Below are positions 11,611 to 21,401 of a DNA stretch of 64,000 bases, in pieces. Positions within the stretch are counted from its first letter, which is position 1. Every line of letters starts with the position of its first letter. Below the pieces are notes generated by a model. It made no database searches. It was not told where the DNA came from and worked only from the letters and a program-made list of their open reading frames with translations. Source of the DNA: Linnemannia schmuckeri. Lineage: Eukaryota; Mortierellomycota; Mortierellomycetes; Mortierellales; Mortierellaceae. A program made the position numbers and the translations under genes. Location: NCBI GenBank assembly GCA_029449235.1, contig JANATG010000017.1:202001-266000 (forward strand), in the 5' to 3' direction.

Positions 11611-14600
11611 TCACCCCTTCCTTCCCTCCCTCACTCTCCTTTCCACTACCTTCTTCATCATATCACCACTCAGTGTCTCCACTCCTTCCTTGGTTCCATA
11701 ATGAGTCCGGCCTGTCTTTACGCCATATGCGCCTGTTCGACCAACCCAAACGACCTCAAAAGGCCCTAACCAACGAGGGGTAAGTTTCCTTCCAAAGCCC
11801 GACACAAACGCAAGGTTGAAAACCCATACACGTTCACCTTTTTCGAACTTGACGACCTTAACACGACGATCATAATAGCGCTTTGTCTTCTCGTTCGCAT
11901 TCATCCGGTTCTCATATGCCAACTCTCGCAGCCCCTCCCGACGACAAACAAATCGAGCCATCGCTCCCTCCAGCTCCTTATGTACGGGTTCGATTCCACC
12001 GGTGGTCATAAACAGACGATCGTCACTGAAAGACCGACGCAGTGCAGAACGACCAACGAAGCCCATCAACGCTTCCGAGGGTGAGATCTTGGTACTGCCA
12101 ACGACGCGGTGGTTAATGTCGTACACTGCCTTGGGTAAAAGAACGTCCCATTCGACTCCTGTCGAGATGCTCCTGCGCAATCTCTCCTCAATCAACTTGT
12201 TGGTGGCCTCAACCTGACCCTGGCTCTGTGGATGCCTAGTGGATCCGACCAAGTGCTTGATACCCCATGCCTCACACATCTCCTTGAAATCTGCCCTGAA
12301 CGCTGGCCCTCCATCGCTCCGAATGACCATAGGAAGACCGAACCGACACATGATCGACAAGAAAAGGGCTGCCTTGACGCTCGCGGCACTCTTATTCGGA
12401 ATGGCGCAGGCTTCTGTCCACTTGGTAAACGAGTCCGTAAACACAACAATCGACGTCATTCCTCTTGTCGTCCTGGGCAAATCCTCGATTAAATCGACAA
12501 ACAGAATCTCGAACGGAAAATCCGGCGTCGATGGGTGAAGCTTGTTGTGCTTCTCTCTGGGACCGAACTGCTGACACCGACGACACGACTTGACCCAATC
12601 GAACACATCCTTTCTCATTGTCGGCCACCATCCTTGAGCTCGAATTGCTGTCAGAGTTGCCTCCGCTCCATAATGGCCTCCAACATCATGTGCCCACGAC
12701 AGCTTCTCCACCACCTCTGACTCTACTACGCACTGCTTCTCGACGTTGTCGGCGTCCCGATACAGTAACCCTTTCTGTGTATCGATCCTAAAACGAAATG
12801 CCCTCCTCTTGGCTCTCCTCGCCTCATTGTAGTCTTCCAGCCTCAGAGTCCCAGTCGTCAGATAGGTAAATATGTTCCTGTACCATTCACACCTTGCCCA
12901 TTTGCTATCCATCGAAGCCGCTCTCATACTCAGACACTCAGGCATCTCATCATCAATATCATCCCCCGCAACCTCTTCCCTAACCATCAACCTACTCATG
13001 CCATCGGCGTTTCCATTCTTGGTTCCAGGCTTGGTCCGAATGGTAAGATCGAATTCCGCCAAAGTCATCTGCCATCTTGCCGGACGCCCAGTCAGATCGG
13101 TCTTGGAGAACAGCCACTTCAACGGCGCATGGTCAGTAAACACAACTACCGATCGACCCAAAATGTATGGCCTGAACTTCTTGACCGAGAATACAATCGC
13201 CAGGCACTCCTTCTCAAATGTGGAATAATTCAACTCGGGGCCGCGAAGTGTCTTGCTGTAAAAGAATACAGGCCTGATCTCTCCGTTCTCGTCCTCCTGT
13301 TCCAGTACTGACCCAACCGCATAGTCGCAAGCATCGCAGGGCATGAGCCAATCGCGCCCAAAGTCGGGGCCCTTGAGGACTGGCGATGTCATGATCGCTT
13401 TCTGCAGGTTTCTCATTGATTCCACCTGCTCGAAGCCCATTACAAACACTACTCCTTTCCGCAACAACCGATTCAACGGCTCCGCCAGCTTCGCATACAC
13501 CCAGATGAACCGACGGTAGTATCCAGTTAATCCCAAGAACGCCCTCACCTGCCCTTTAGAGTCCATGATCACGAAGTTGAGGACCTTCTCAACTTTGTCG
13601 GGCATGACCTGGATTCCATCTCGTCCAACAATATGTCCCGTGAATTCAACTTTGTCGTATCCGAAATGGAGCTTGGAGGCCTTGTATTTAACGCCACCTT
13701 TCCTAGCTGCGGCAAATGTCCGACCCAAACCATCCAAATGTTCGTCCCATCCCATGTCTCTGTTACAGACGTCGTCCATGTATGCGTTCAACACAGTACC
13801 GATCAGGTTGCCGTAGACCTTCTGGACAAAACGACTGAACGTGTGTGGTGCATTCTTGAGACCAAACGGCATGACGGTGTAAGCATAAGTTCCGAACGGT
13901 GTCCTAAAGCCTAGATACTTGCGATGCTCCTTCTTTACTCCGATGACGTAGTAGCCTTGAAACCCATCCAGACTGGAATAGTAACGGTGACCGGCCAGCT
14001 CATCTAGAATATGCTCGATGTTCGGAAGAGGCCAACTCTCTCTCTCAGTGACCTTGTTCAGACCGACATAGGCGACACACTTTCTAATGCTCCCATCCTT
14101 TTTCGACGCCAGGGACAATGGCGCGCACCACTCGGACTCCATCTCAACGATCTTGCCTGTAGCTAGCTCCTCTGAAATACTCTTCTTGAGAAACTCCATC
14201 TCCTTGGGCGAGTATCGCGGCGACCATCCAACGTATACCGGCTTCGATCCAGGAGCGACATTGACCTCGTGCTCTAAGACGGTGGTGACCTCCAATTCCT
14301 GCATGTCCATTGTAAACCGGTCTCTGTTCCGTTCCAAAAGCTCAATCATCTGTACCCGTTTCTCCATCTCCAATGCGGGATTGATGTCGACTACTACATC
14401 TCCGACCTTGAAATGCGGCAACTCAGGCGACTCCACAGGAGATGACACCGGCGACTCCTTGCTCTGCAGGTTAATAGTCTCCACAGACCTTGCCTTGATC
14501 GATATGTCTGACAGCTCGAAGGACCGTACTCGCATGGCTCGAAACCCTTCTTTGGTGTCTCCTGCAGACTCATCCGATTCATACTCCTCGTCCGAATCCT

Positions 14601-16695
14601 CATCGCTATAATCGTCGTCAGAGTACTCCTCAGATCCACTGGTGTCGCTGTACGGTTCGTCACTCGCGCCTAAATAAACATTGACTCCGTTCTTGCGGAC
14701 ATAATATCGCTTTCCTCCACTGAAGGCGGCCCTGGCTCCAACGAAAGCTAGCCAGTCGTCCCCGAGGAGAAAATCGTATGAGCGCTTGCAGTCGATCACG
14801 CCCATATCCATCTGTCCACCGAACCCTTGGACATAGAACTTGATGGGTCCAGTTGATCCTGCAAGGTTGTCAAATCGGCCATCTGCCAGCAGGATACCGC
14901 GGTTGGCTGGCTTGAGTTCGAGTCCGAGGTCCTGTGCTACATGGAGTCCCATCATCGTCCTATCATTGCCTGGGTCGATAATAGCATTCGGATAACTACG
15001 ACCATTGACTCTGACAGTGGTCACATCTCCTAGCGCCTTTTTCGAGACTGCAATACCCCGATTGGCCACAGTTATTGATGGTGGCACAACCTGCACAGGG
15101 TTGCTCTTGGCTTTCGCCTTCTTTCGCCTCTCCCGGCTGTTGGCATACACGCGGCTGACTGCTGCCTTAAGCTGCGACGGCATTCGGCCTCCATGCTTCG
15201 AGATAGTGGCAACGTCGAAGGTAAGGTTCTCAATACTGGATACAAAAACTGGATCCGGTTCAACTTTCTGTCTGGGCCTTCTCTTCCTCACGACACCCTC
15301 GCCAGTCGCCTCCTCTGTCACTGGCTCTATCGTGACTACTCCGACGGGTCCACGTCTTCCTCCGTCGCTGCTCTCAATCTGCCCAATTCCTGCGGCTTCG
15401 ATTAAGATTCCAGAAACAGGTTCTTCCTCCTCCCAATCCATGGCTCGGTCGACGGTTTTTGATTTTGCCGGGCTCACACCTTTCTTAACCTTAGGTCCTA
15501 CTGGCAGGCTCGATCGTTCTTGTCGTCGCTTTTGATCAACCCCACCCATACTACGTGTCGTCCTCTGCGCGGCCCAGGCATGGTCGATTTCAATGCTTTG
15601 TACTCTCATTGAGTTTTGTGGGGCTACGGGAATACTGTTGGGGCCTGTCGCTGGGGTGGTGGAATTGTTGGGGCAAAGTCGAGCAACATGTCCTTTTTCA
15701 TGGCAGTGATAACACTCAACAGCAGGGCATTGGTTGGCGTAATGGCCTTCTCCCTGGCACTTATGGCATACCCTGGGCCCGGTGGTGGTGACAGTAATGC
15801 TGGGTTGCACGACTTGGCGGCTGGCTGGCGTCTCAATGGCGTCACCTCGGATGTGCTGAGCAAACCTAGTATGGCCAAAAACCTTGCGAGCAACGGCTAC
15901 TGGAAGCCGAGCAATGGTGCGGGCGACTCGCCCAGCTGGGGTCTGGTCTTCCAACGATGCCAAACTCCAGGACTCAAACATCTTGACCATCTCATCGACT
16001 TCTGCTGTCAGCGTTTCGGGCTCGAAGTCCTTCCTAAAGGCTTGGAACTCTGCGGCAGGGATCTTGGTACCAGCAATCTCAATCGCTCCAATGGTAGGCC
16101 TGGGTGTAAGTCTCTCAGCTTCCTTGCGGATCTTGTCCTCATAAGTCTCTTCCTCATATTGGTTGTGGCGGCAGTACTTGGCAAGTGCGGTGTAGGTCTT
16201 CGCTAAGGTCAACTCGGGGTCTTGGTTCTTGACCTTGAAGGGGTGTCCAGGCTTTAGTCCTCGACAGAACGCGATACTGAAAGTCGCCTCGGCATCATCG
16301 GTCAGCTTATACGGGGTAGCATCGGGTTTGGGCGTCAACAGTAGCAGCTTGATATTAGCTTTCATCCTCGCAATGTACCGGTCTGTCAACTCTCCGGTCT
16401 TCTGGCTGATGCTCATGATCTCAGCATAGGTGCTGGCGCTCGACCTTGTTCTGGCTATCTCCGCTCGAAAGTCAGTGGAGAACTTGTCCTTACTACCATC
16501 AGTGGCGAATTCCAACGTCCATCTCTCCACCCATCCTTTCGCCATACCAGTCGTCTTGAGCCTCGCTACTCGATGATACGGAAGTTGGGTGATATCGGCA
16601 ACCTGGTATACGTCCGCGAGCCAGCTCTCCACATCCATGTCTTGAGCATTCGTCCATGTTTCGAGGTTGTCGAGGTAAAAGGCCGGGTTTGTCAT
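11611..16695 (-). CDS. Gypsy Gag-Pol polyprotein
   Basis: A single uninterrupted frame of 1694 residues. Order: Gag (about 1-250); two CCHC zinc knuckles (about 308-345); aspartic protease with the active-site triplet DPG (about 570) where DTG or DSG is usual; reverse transcriptase with the YMDD box (about 972); RNase H (DACDYAVGSVL, later VVFTDHAPLKWLF); integrase with an H2C2 zinc finger (HYGAEATL then CRRCQQFG, about 1335) and a DDE core (VDLIEDL, RSDGGPAF, HPQSQGQVEATNK); and a C-terminal segment with LTPRWLGPFEVV. No chromodomain is evident. The order RT-RNaseH-integrase is that of Ty3/Gypsy. Gag and Pol share one frame, so no frameshift is needed. The copy looks intact apart from the unusual protease triplet. 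Confidence 0.95.
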   Translation of the reverse strand: MTNPAFYLDNLETWTNAQDMDVESWLADVYQVADITQLPYHRVARLKTTGMAKGWVERWTLEFATDGSKDKFSTDFRAEIARTRSSASTYAEIMSISQKTGELTDRYIARMKANIKLLLLTPKPDATPYKLTDDAEATFSIAFCRGLKPGHPFKVKNQDPELTLAKTYTALAKYCRHNQYEEETYEDKIRKEAERLTPRPTIGAIEIAGTKIPAAEFQAFRKDFEPETLTAEVDEMVKMFESWSLASLEDQTPAGRVARTIARLPVAVARKVFGHTRFAQHIRGDAIETPASRQVVQPSITVTTTGPRVCHKCQGEGHYANQCPAVECYHCHEKGHVARLCPNNSTTPATGPNSIPVAPQNSMRVQSIEIDHAWAAQRTTRSMGGVDQKRRQERSSLPVGPKVKKGVSPAKSKTVDRAMDWEEEEPVSGILIEAAGIGQIESSDGGRRGPVGVVTIEPVTEEATGEGVVRKRRPRQKVEPDPVFVSSIENLTFDVATISKHGGRMPSQLKAAVSRVYANSRERRKKAKAKSNPVQVVPPSITVANRGIAVSKKALGDVTTVRVNGRSYPNAIIDPGNDRTMMGLHVAQDLGLELKPANRGILLADGRFDNLAGSTGPIKFYVQGFGGQMDMGVIDCKRSYDFLLGDDWLAFVGARAAFSGGKRYYVRKNGVNVYLGASDEPYSDTSGSEEYSDDDYSDEDSDEEYESDESAGDTKEGFRAMRVRSFELSDISIKARSVETINLQSKESPVSSPVESPELPHFKVGDVVVDINPALEMEKRVQMIELLERNRDRFTMDMQELEVTTVLEHEVNVAPGSKPVYVGWSPRYSPKEMEFLKKSISEELATGKIVEMESEWCAPLSLASKKDGSIRKCVAYVGLNKVTERESWPLPNIEHILDELAGHRYYSSLDGFQGYYVIGVKKEHRKYLGFRTPFGTYAYTVMPFGLKNAPHTFSRFVQKVYGNLIGTVLNAYMDDVCNRDMGWDEHLDGLGRTFAAARKGGVKYKASKLHFGYDKVEFTGHIVGRDGIQVMPDKVEKVLNFVIMDSKGQVRAFLGLTGYYRRFIWVYAKLAEPLNRLLRKGVVFVMGFEQVESMRNLQKAIMTSPVLKGPDFGRDWLMPCDACDYAVGSVLEQEDENGEIRPVFFYSKTLRGPELNYSTFEKECLAIVFSVKKFRPYILGRSVVVFTDHAPLKWLFSKTDLTGRPARWQMTLAEFDLTIRTKPGTKNGNADGMSRLMVREEVAGDDIDDEMPECLSMRAASMDSKWARCEWYRNIFTYLTTGTLRLEDYNEARRAKRRAFRFRIDTQKGLLYRDADNVEKQCVVESEVVEKLSWAHDVGGHYGAEATLTAIRAQGWWPTMRKDVFDWVKSCRRCQQFGPREKHNKLHPSTPDFPFEILFVDLIEDLPRTTRGMTSIVVFTDSFTKWTEACAIPNKSAASVKAALFLSIMCRFGLPMVIRSDGGPAFRADFKEMCEAWGIKHLVGSTRHPQSQGQVEATNKLIEERLRRSISTGVEWDVLLPKAVYDINHRVVGSTKISPSEALMGFVGRSALRRSFSDDRLFMTTGGIEPVHKELEGAMARFVCRREGLRELAYENRMNANEKTKRYYDRRVKVVKFEKGERVWVFNLAFVSGFGRKLTPRWLGPFEVVWVGRTGAYGVKTGRTHYGTKEGVETLSGDMMKKVVERRVREGRKG

Positions 16696-16765
16696 TTTGT
16701 TCTTGCTGTTGTTGTCGTAGAGGTTTGTACCAATTGCTGGCCCCTGCGTAGATCACCAAAATAAT

Positions 16766-17124
16766 TGTTACTCAGGGAGAGGGTCGAAGGCCAGAGTTAT
16801 AGGACCGCTGTTAAGCCCTCAATTGGTACGGGGTAGTGATAGTAATGTCCTGTAACGCGCCAACGAAACTCTTGTCAGTATTGCTCTCGTCCAAGAAGTG
16901 ATGTGTAAAAGGACCTTCTATTCATAATATCAAAGAGGGGGTTTGTACCTGTAACGCGCCAACGAAACTCTTGTCAGTATTGCTCTCGTCCAAGAAGTGA
17001 TGTGTAAACGGACAAAGAGCAGACAAGAGGGCTGGGCGCACTACTAATACTATGTCTACAAAGAATATGACTGCTAATCTAAGGCATCGCCACCGCTGCC
17101 TAGCCGCCACCTTATTTTGCAACA
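16766..17124 (-). repeat. Gypsy 5' LTR
   Basis: 359 bp and read as identical to the copy at 11203-11561, including the internal 70-bp duplication. The segment just inside it (ATTATTTTGGTGATC on the element strand) would hold the primer-binding site; the tRNA was not identified. Confidence 0.92.
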
Positions 17125-17212
17125 ATAACAACCTCAAGGCGCAAACGTCGCCGATAAAGCACCCTTAACTAATACCCATCCAGAGAAAAAAAGAGAAAGA
17201 GATGTTGTTTTT

Positions 17213-17614
17213 TCGAACAAATCTATAGAACAATGGGCTTAATCTCAGCAGATCGTAGCAACAAGGCTACTCTACTGCTTACAATACCCCGTTCAATTAA
17301 AGTCGTCTGCAATGGATTTATCCTTGACTATATTTGAAATTAACATTAATGGGAATGTCAGAAGGCCTTTCCGCTCTCCAACATAACCCCACGTTCGTAT
17401 GATTCAGGACCGTAGGTCTATTCGTATTCAACTAAAAATGGCCAAGGCGGTAATCGTCGCGTTCTAGCACGGGTTCTGACTTAGAGGCGTTCAGCCATAA
17501 CCCAACGGATGATAGCTTCGGGCCATTGCCTGCTCAGGCAGGCCCAAATACCAATTATCCGAATGAACGGTTCCTCTCGTACTAAGTTCAATTACTATTG
17601 CAACAACATTTCAT

Positions 17615-17655
<41 letters not shown>

Positions 17656-17714
17656 CAGGTCTTGTTCCCTATTAGTGGGTGAACAATCCAACGCTTACTG
17701 AATTCTGCTTCAGT

Positions 17715-17750
<36 letters not shown>

Positions 17751-17788
17751 AACGTCGCTATGAACGCTTGGCTGCCACAAGCCAGTTA
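17213..17788 (-). rRNA. 28S rRNA 3' end, truncated and diverged
   Basis: Read on the minus strand this is the last part of the large-subunit rRNA. It starts at TAACTGGCTTGTGGC in the peptidyl-transferase region, includes the sarcin-ricin stem (AGTACGAGAGGAACC) and ends near GATTTGTTCG. The 5' part of the gene is absent, so it is not a functional gene. A stretch at about 17330-17440 differs from the copy at 61355-61938 by substitutions and small gaps. The 5' break is at the same 28S nucleotide as in all other 28S-derived pieces of the window. Confidence 0.9.
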
Positions 17789-18084
17789 TTATATTACATC
17801 TTTTGAGAGATTTACTGGCGCCTTTTTGAAAGCTTATTACTACTCACACATACGATTAAACTGTCCTCTACACGTAACCCTACAAATGTGGGTCTTGAAG
17901 GGAGCTGACCTTGGTTTGCCGAGATGTTGACGCCGTTGTCGGGTGTGACAGAGTCACTTGTCGGGGAAGAGGGAGAAGGAAGGGCAGAACCTTCCCCTCC
18001 AACCCCTGTAGTTGCAGATAAGTCGCTGGGATCAGTGGCCATTGCTCAGATAGCGGGCAGACGAAGAACAAATATGTGTGTGTG

Positions 18085-18116
<32 letters not shown>

Positions 18117-18274
18117 CGTGGTTTTTCAATATCGTGGATAAAAAAAATGATAACTCTCAGGACCTGCTCACATCGTGGAAAGAAAGGTGTCTTTATGTCA
18201 ATAGCTATTCCTCAAAGACTAGAAACTACTAATGCTACCAATGTTCAAGGGCGTAGTGCGTACTTGCTCATATC
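17789..18274. other. Spacer between 28S fragment and DIRS-2
   Basis: No supported gene. A TG-repeat microsatellite (interrupted) lies at about 18075-18119. Confidence 0.5.
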
Positions 18275-18331
18275 ATGATCCACAAGTGTCCTACAGAGGA
18301 CGGACTACTTGCATTGTCATAGGTGCCATGG

Positions 18332-18560
18332 ACATATGTGTGTGACTTCATTTTATTTTTTGAACCGACGAAAACTAACTAGAAAAAAAAAAAAAAAATA
18401 AAAGGCTATGGATCCCTCCACCGGAAAATGCTCCTCACTTCTTTTTTCGGCAGCAAAGGGTGGAGAGGGTGGGACATATGTCCATGGCACCTATGACAAT
18501 GCAAGTAGTCCGTCCTCTGTAGGACACTTGTGGATCATTGTCTACGATGCCATGTCCATA
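18332..18560 (-). repeat. DIRS-2 right inverted terminal repeat and internal complementary region
   Basis: Poly-A/T-centred terminal repeat, then the internal complementary region. The latter begins with the complement of the left end (GACATGGCATCGTAGACAATGA) shortened here to its visible match, and continues with ATGATCCACAAGTGTCC, the complement of the right end at 18275-18335. Confidence 0.82.
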
Positions 18561-19783
18561 TGTGGCTCCAGAGGGATCCCTAACGTGGAAACAGACAGAT
18601 TGTTCGAGATAACACTGGAGAGACGGTAGTGCTTCTCGAAAATCTTGGGAGATGACCAGTTGCCTTGGACCATAATGTCCGGAATGGGGACTCCTGCCAT
18701 TGCAGCCAAAGTGGAACCCAGCGCGCGAAGTTTGGGAGGTCTTGTGCCCTTAGGTACGAAGAGACGAGAGATGGTGTTCATGTACACGCTAATGGTTGTG
18801 GACGCGATAGGATCAGAGGGACGATTGGAATGACGAAGGAGAGGGACGATGGAGTGGGTCTTGTCCTTTGGGTGAGGTATGGCAACATCCATTGACGTGG
18901 TGCGAGACCGGTAGACGGTATAGGCGTGAACTGGACAGATCGCCAGATCTTGATGACGACTGAGGTGCACGTACTTAATAATACGTTGCTTGCCGCGTTT
19001 CTTCTTGGGAAAGACGACCGCCAGTTGCAGCTTGTCGCCCACAACTCCCGACTTGGCCACATCCGTGCAAAAGATATCGTCAGGGCGCATGAACCCACAA
19101 ACACCCAGCAACCAAGACAGCTTCCTGGCAAGATCCACCATTGGGAGGGTGTGATTGTCTGGTCTGGACCTGAAGAAGGCAAGGACTGGATCGATCGAAT
19201 AGATCTTATGCTTGGTGTCAACAATACCAAGGCCATGTCCTGCTGCGAGAAAGGCCTTGAAGATAGGATCTCTGGTCACAATCTCCGGATCGTGAAAGAG
19301 GGCAAGAATGGCTGCCTTGCGGGCGAGAACGGAAGACCACTGTAGGTTCTTGGTGGCCATGGTGTGATACAGCCAATTGACGACCACAACTGCAGGATTG
19401 ATGCCTTGCTCAAATGAGCCATCTTGAGCCCACTGTAAAAACTCCTTCTGAGCAGGTTCGTATCGCTGACTGGTCTTGACTGTGGCGTTGTTACTATTGA
19501 TAAAGGCAATGGCCTCTTCTGAGACACCCTCGCGAATTAAACGTGCCCGCTTACCCTCCAGGCCCCTAAGTGCCAGTGGGGATTCTTGAGAAGGAGGTGA
19601 CTTGCGCTTCCTGGGGGAGGCAGCACGCTGGACCTTGGGATCGGTATGGGTGGACAGATCGACATCTCCTGCAAAAGTGGATACCAAGCTGCTGATGGCC
19701 AGAATGGGGCGATCAGAGTTGCCTCCAGCTTCTCCTGTCTGAGACGTTGCAGCACTTGTGCAATGAGGTTCCATGGTGGGCAT
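18542..19783 (-). CDS. DIRS-2 tyrosine recombinase
   Basis: 413 residues from the first plausible Met (19783). The frame is open further upstream, but there it overlaps the RNase H gene in another frame and is unlikely to be used. The N-terminal third is Ser/Pro-rich. The core starts around GLEGKRARLIREG, which resembles a SAM-like core-binding domain. The conserved arginine in CGFMRPDDI and the tyrosine in EKHYRLSS are present. It overlaps the end of the RT-RNase H frame by about 250 bp, which is usual for DIRS. It reads the same as the fragment at 1-1026. Confidence 0.9.
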   Translation of the reverse strand: MPTMEPHCTSAATSQTGEAGGNSDRPILAISSLVSTFAGDVDLSTHTDPKVQRAASPRKRKSPPSQESPLALRGLEGKRARLIREGVSEEAIAFINSNNATVKTSQRYEPAQKEFLQWAQDGSFEQGINPAVVVVNWLYHTMATKNLQWSSVLARKAAILALFHDPEIVTRDPIFKAFLAAGHGLGIVDTKHKIYSIDPVLAFFRSRPDNHTLPMVDLARKLSWLLGVCGFMRPDDIFCTDVAKSGVVGDKLQLAVVFPKKKRGKQRIIKYVHLSRHQDLAICPVHAYTVYRSRTTSMDVAIPHPKDKTHSIVPLLRHSNRPSDPIASTTISVYMNTISRLFVPKGTRPPKLRALGSTLAAMAGVPIPDIMVQGNWSSPKIFEKHYRLSSVISNNLSVSTLGIPLEPHMDMAS

Positions 19784-21401
19784 ACGTAAAGGTTGCCTAG
19801 TCGTTTCCAGCTGTGGCGAAATGCGTCTGCTGCCATCGACATCGGATGAGGGCGCCAAGAGAAGAATTGAGGGAGCTGAGTGTTGACTGGCGATGCGAAG
19901 AGATCGACGTGGTGAGGGCCCCATGTCCAGTTGAGGTGTTGAAAGAAGAGAGGATCGAGACTCCACTCTAGTTGTTGTTGCAATCTCCTGGATGGCGAGT
20001 CTGCAGGGTTGAAGATTGAAGGAACGTAGGTCGTCTGCAGCCTCGTTCCTGTCGCCAGACAATGTCGCCATACTCTGTCCGCTGCTTCCATCAGTGGTGG
20101 TGATCTCGTGCCGCCAAACTTGTTGATGTAGGAGAGTGTGCTGGTGTTGTCGATGATAACGTTCACCATTTTGCCCTGAACTTGAGGAAGGGTGACTGCA
20201 AAAAAGACTGCCTGGATCTCTTTCCAGTTGATGTGGAGTTTGGCTTCCTCTGGTGACCAAACCCCGCTCCAGCTCCTGTTGCCGATCACTATACCCCAGC
20301 CGTGATCCGAGGCATCCGTGTATATGTCCATCTCTGGTGGTGACTGAATCCAAGTGTTGCCGTTCCAGTCTCTGAGGCTGTGAATCCACCAGTTGAGGTT
20401 GTCCTCTGCCTCGGCTGTCAGTATCACTGTGTCCGTCCATTGAGCTCCTGGGCGACGTAGGGCTGAGTTCTTGAGGGAGAGAAGGCTGCGTGTCATTAGA
20501 CGAGCCGGAAATACGGCAAGCGTGGTGGCCATGGCTTTTCCGACGAATGAGGTCAGGTTCTTCAGAGTCGTATGGCCCTTGTTCCTCATTTTGGTCGCCT
20601 CGCGGCGCAGATCCCGAAGCTTGGACTTGGGGACAGAAAGTATCATCTTGCGGGTATCGAACGTAAAGCCGAGATGATCCAGGGTCTGGGATGGTTCCAG
20701 CGATGACTTCTTCTCGTTGATGATGAACCCGAGTGCCATCAGCTTCTCTCGCACCAGTTGAGTGTTCCTGCGAGACTGCTCTACTGTCCGTGCCATGATA
20801 AGCAGATCGTCCAAGTACGCGCTGAGTCGAATCCCTTTGCGTCGCGCCCATCGAAGAAGAGGACGAGAATCTTGGTGAAAACCAGAGGGGAGAGTGAGAG
20901 ACCAAAGGGCAGGGTCCTAAACTGGTATATCTTGCCCTTCCATTGGAACTGAAGATACTTCCTGTGGGTTGGTGAGATGGGTACATGAAGAAAGGCATCT
21001 TTCAGGTCGATCGAGGTCAAAAAGTCGTTTTTGAGAATCATGGAGCATACCGTCTTTGTTGTCTCCATTTTGAACGATTCCTGCTCCACGTACTGGTTGA
21101 GGGGGCGAAGGTTGAGTACGGGGCGGAGGTCGCCTGTCTTCTTGACTATGGTGAATAGGCGGCTGCGGAAACCAGCTGCCGTAGCGGGCTCGATGGCTTG
21201 TTTGTCGAGTAAGGCGACGATCTCCTCCTCGATCGCCTTCTCGTCCTCCATGGACACTGAGGTCTGGTGTCGTTGGAGGTTGGTTGTTGGTGGGGTTGTG
21301 TGAAAGGGAATCTGATAGCCTGCCCCAATCACGTCGAGCACCCAGTGGTCGTCTGTTAGTCGGCGCCACTCTGGTAGAAAATGTTGTAGTCGACCACCTA
21401 C
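19537..21401 (-). pseudogene. DIRS-2 reverse transcriptase-RNase H with a frameshift
   Basis: The frame opens at about 21401 with the DIRS-type RT lead VGGRLQHF, overlapping the Gag stop by a few bases. RT motifs follow: LRPVLNLRPLN, SIDLKDAF and LPFGLSLSPLVFTKI. At about 20862-20866 one base appears to be missing, after which the frame is lost. The downstream part continues in another frame with AYLDDLLI, the DIRS methylase-like and RNase H part (IYTDASDHGWGI) and ends at 19537. Comparison with the undamaged frame of DIRS-3 in the same segment supports a deletion rather than programmed shifting. Without repair the protein lacks its YLDD active site. Confidence 0.85.

Larger units (their letters stand above)
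11203..17124 (-). mobile_element. Complete Ty3/Gypsy LTR retrotransposon
   Basis: Two 359-bp LTRs flank one long polyprotein frame. The LTRs (TGTTACTC...GCAACA) read as identical, which implies recent insertion. A purine-rich tract abuts the 3' LTR in element orientation (GAGGGAGGTAGAAAC). The 4-bp flanks are AAAA and ATAA, so a clean target-site duplication is not seen. The element lies directly next to a 28S rRNA fragment. Confidence 0.93.

Noticed and set aside
11985..12010. GGTTCGATTC-like tRNA T-arm
   Set aside because: It lies inside the Gypsy integrase reading frame and no other tRNA arms can be formed.
17812..18071. Small frames between the 28S fragment and DIRS-2
   Set aside because: No start context, no conservation pattern, and they overlap the rRNA flank and a TG repeat.
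19784..20998. Upstream extension of the DIRS-2 recombinase frame
   Set aside because: It shadows the RT-RNase H gene in another frame; the recombinase most likely starts near 19783.
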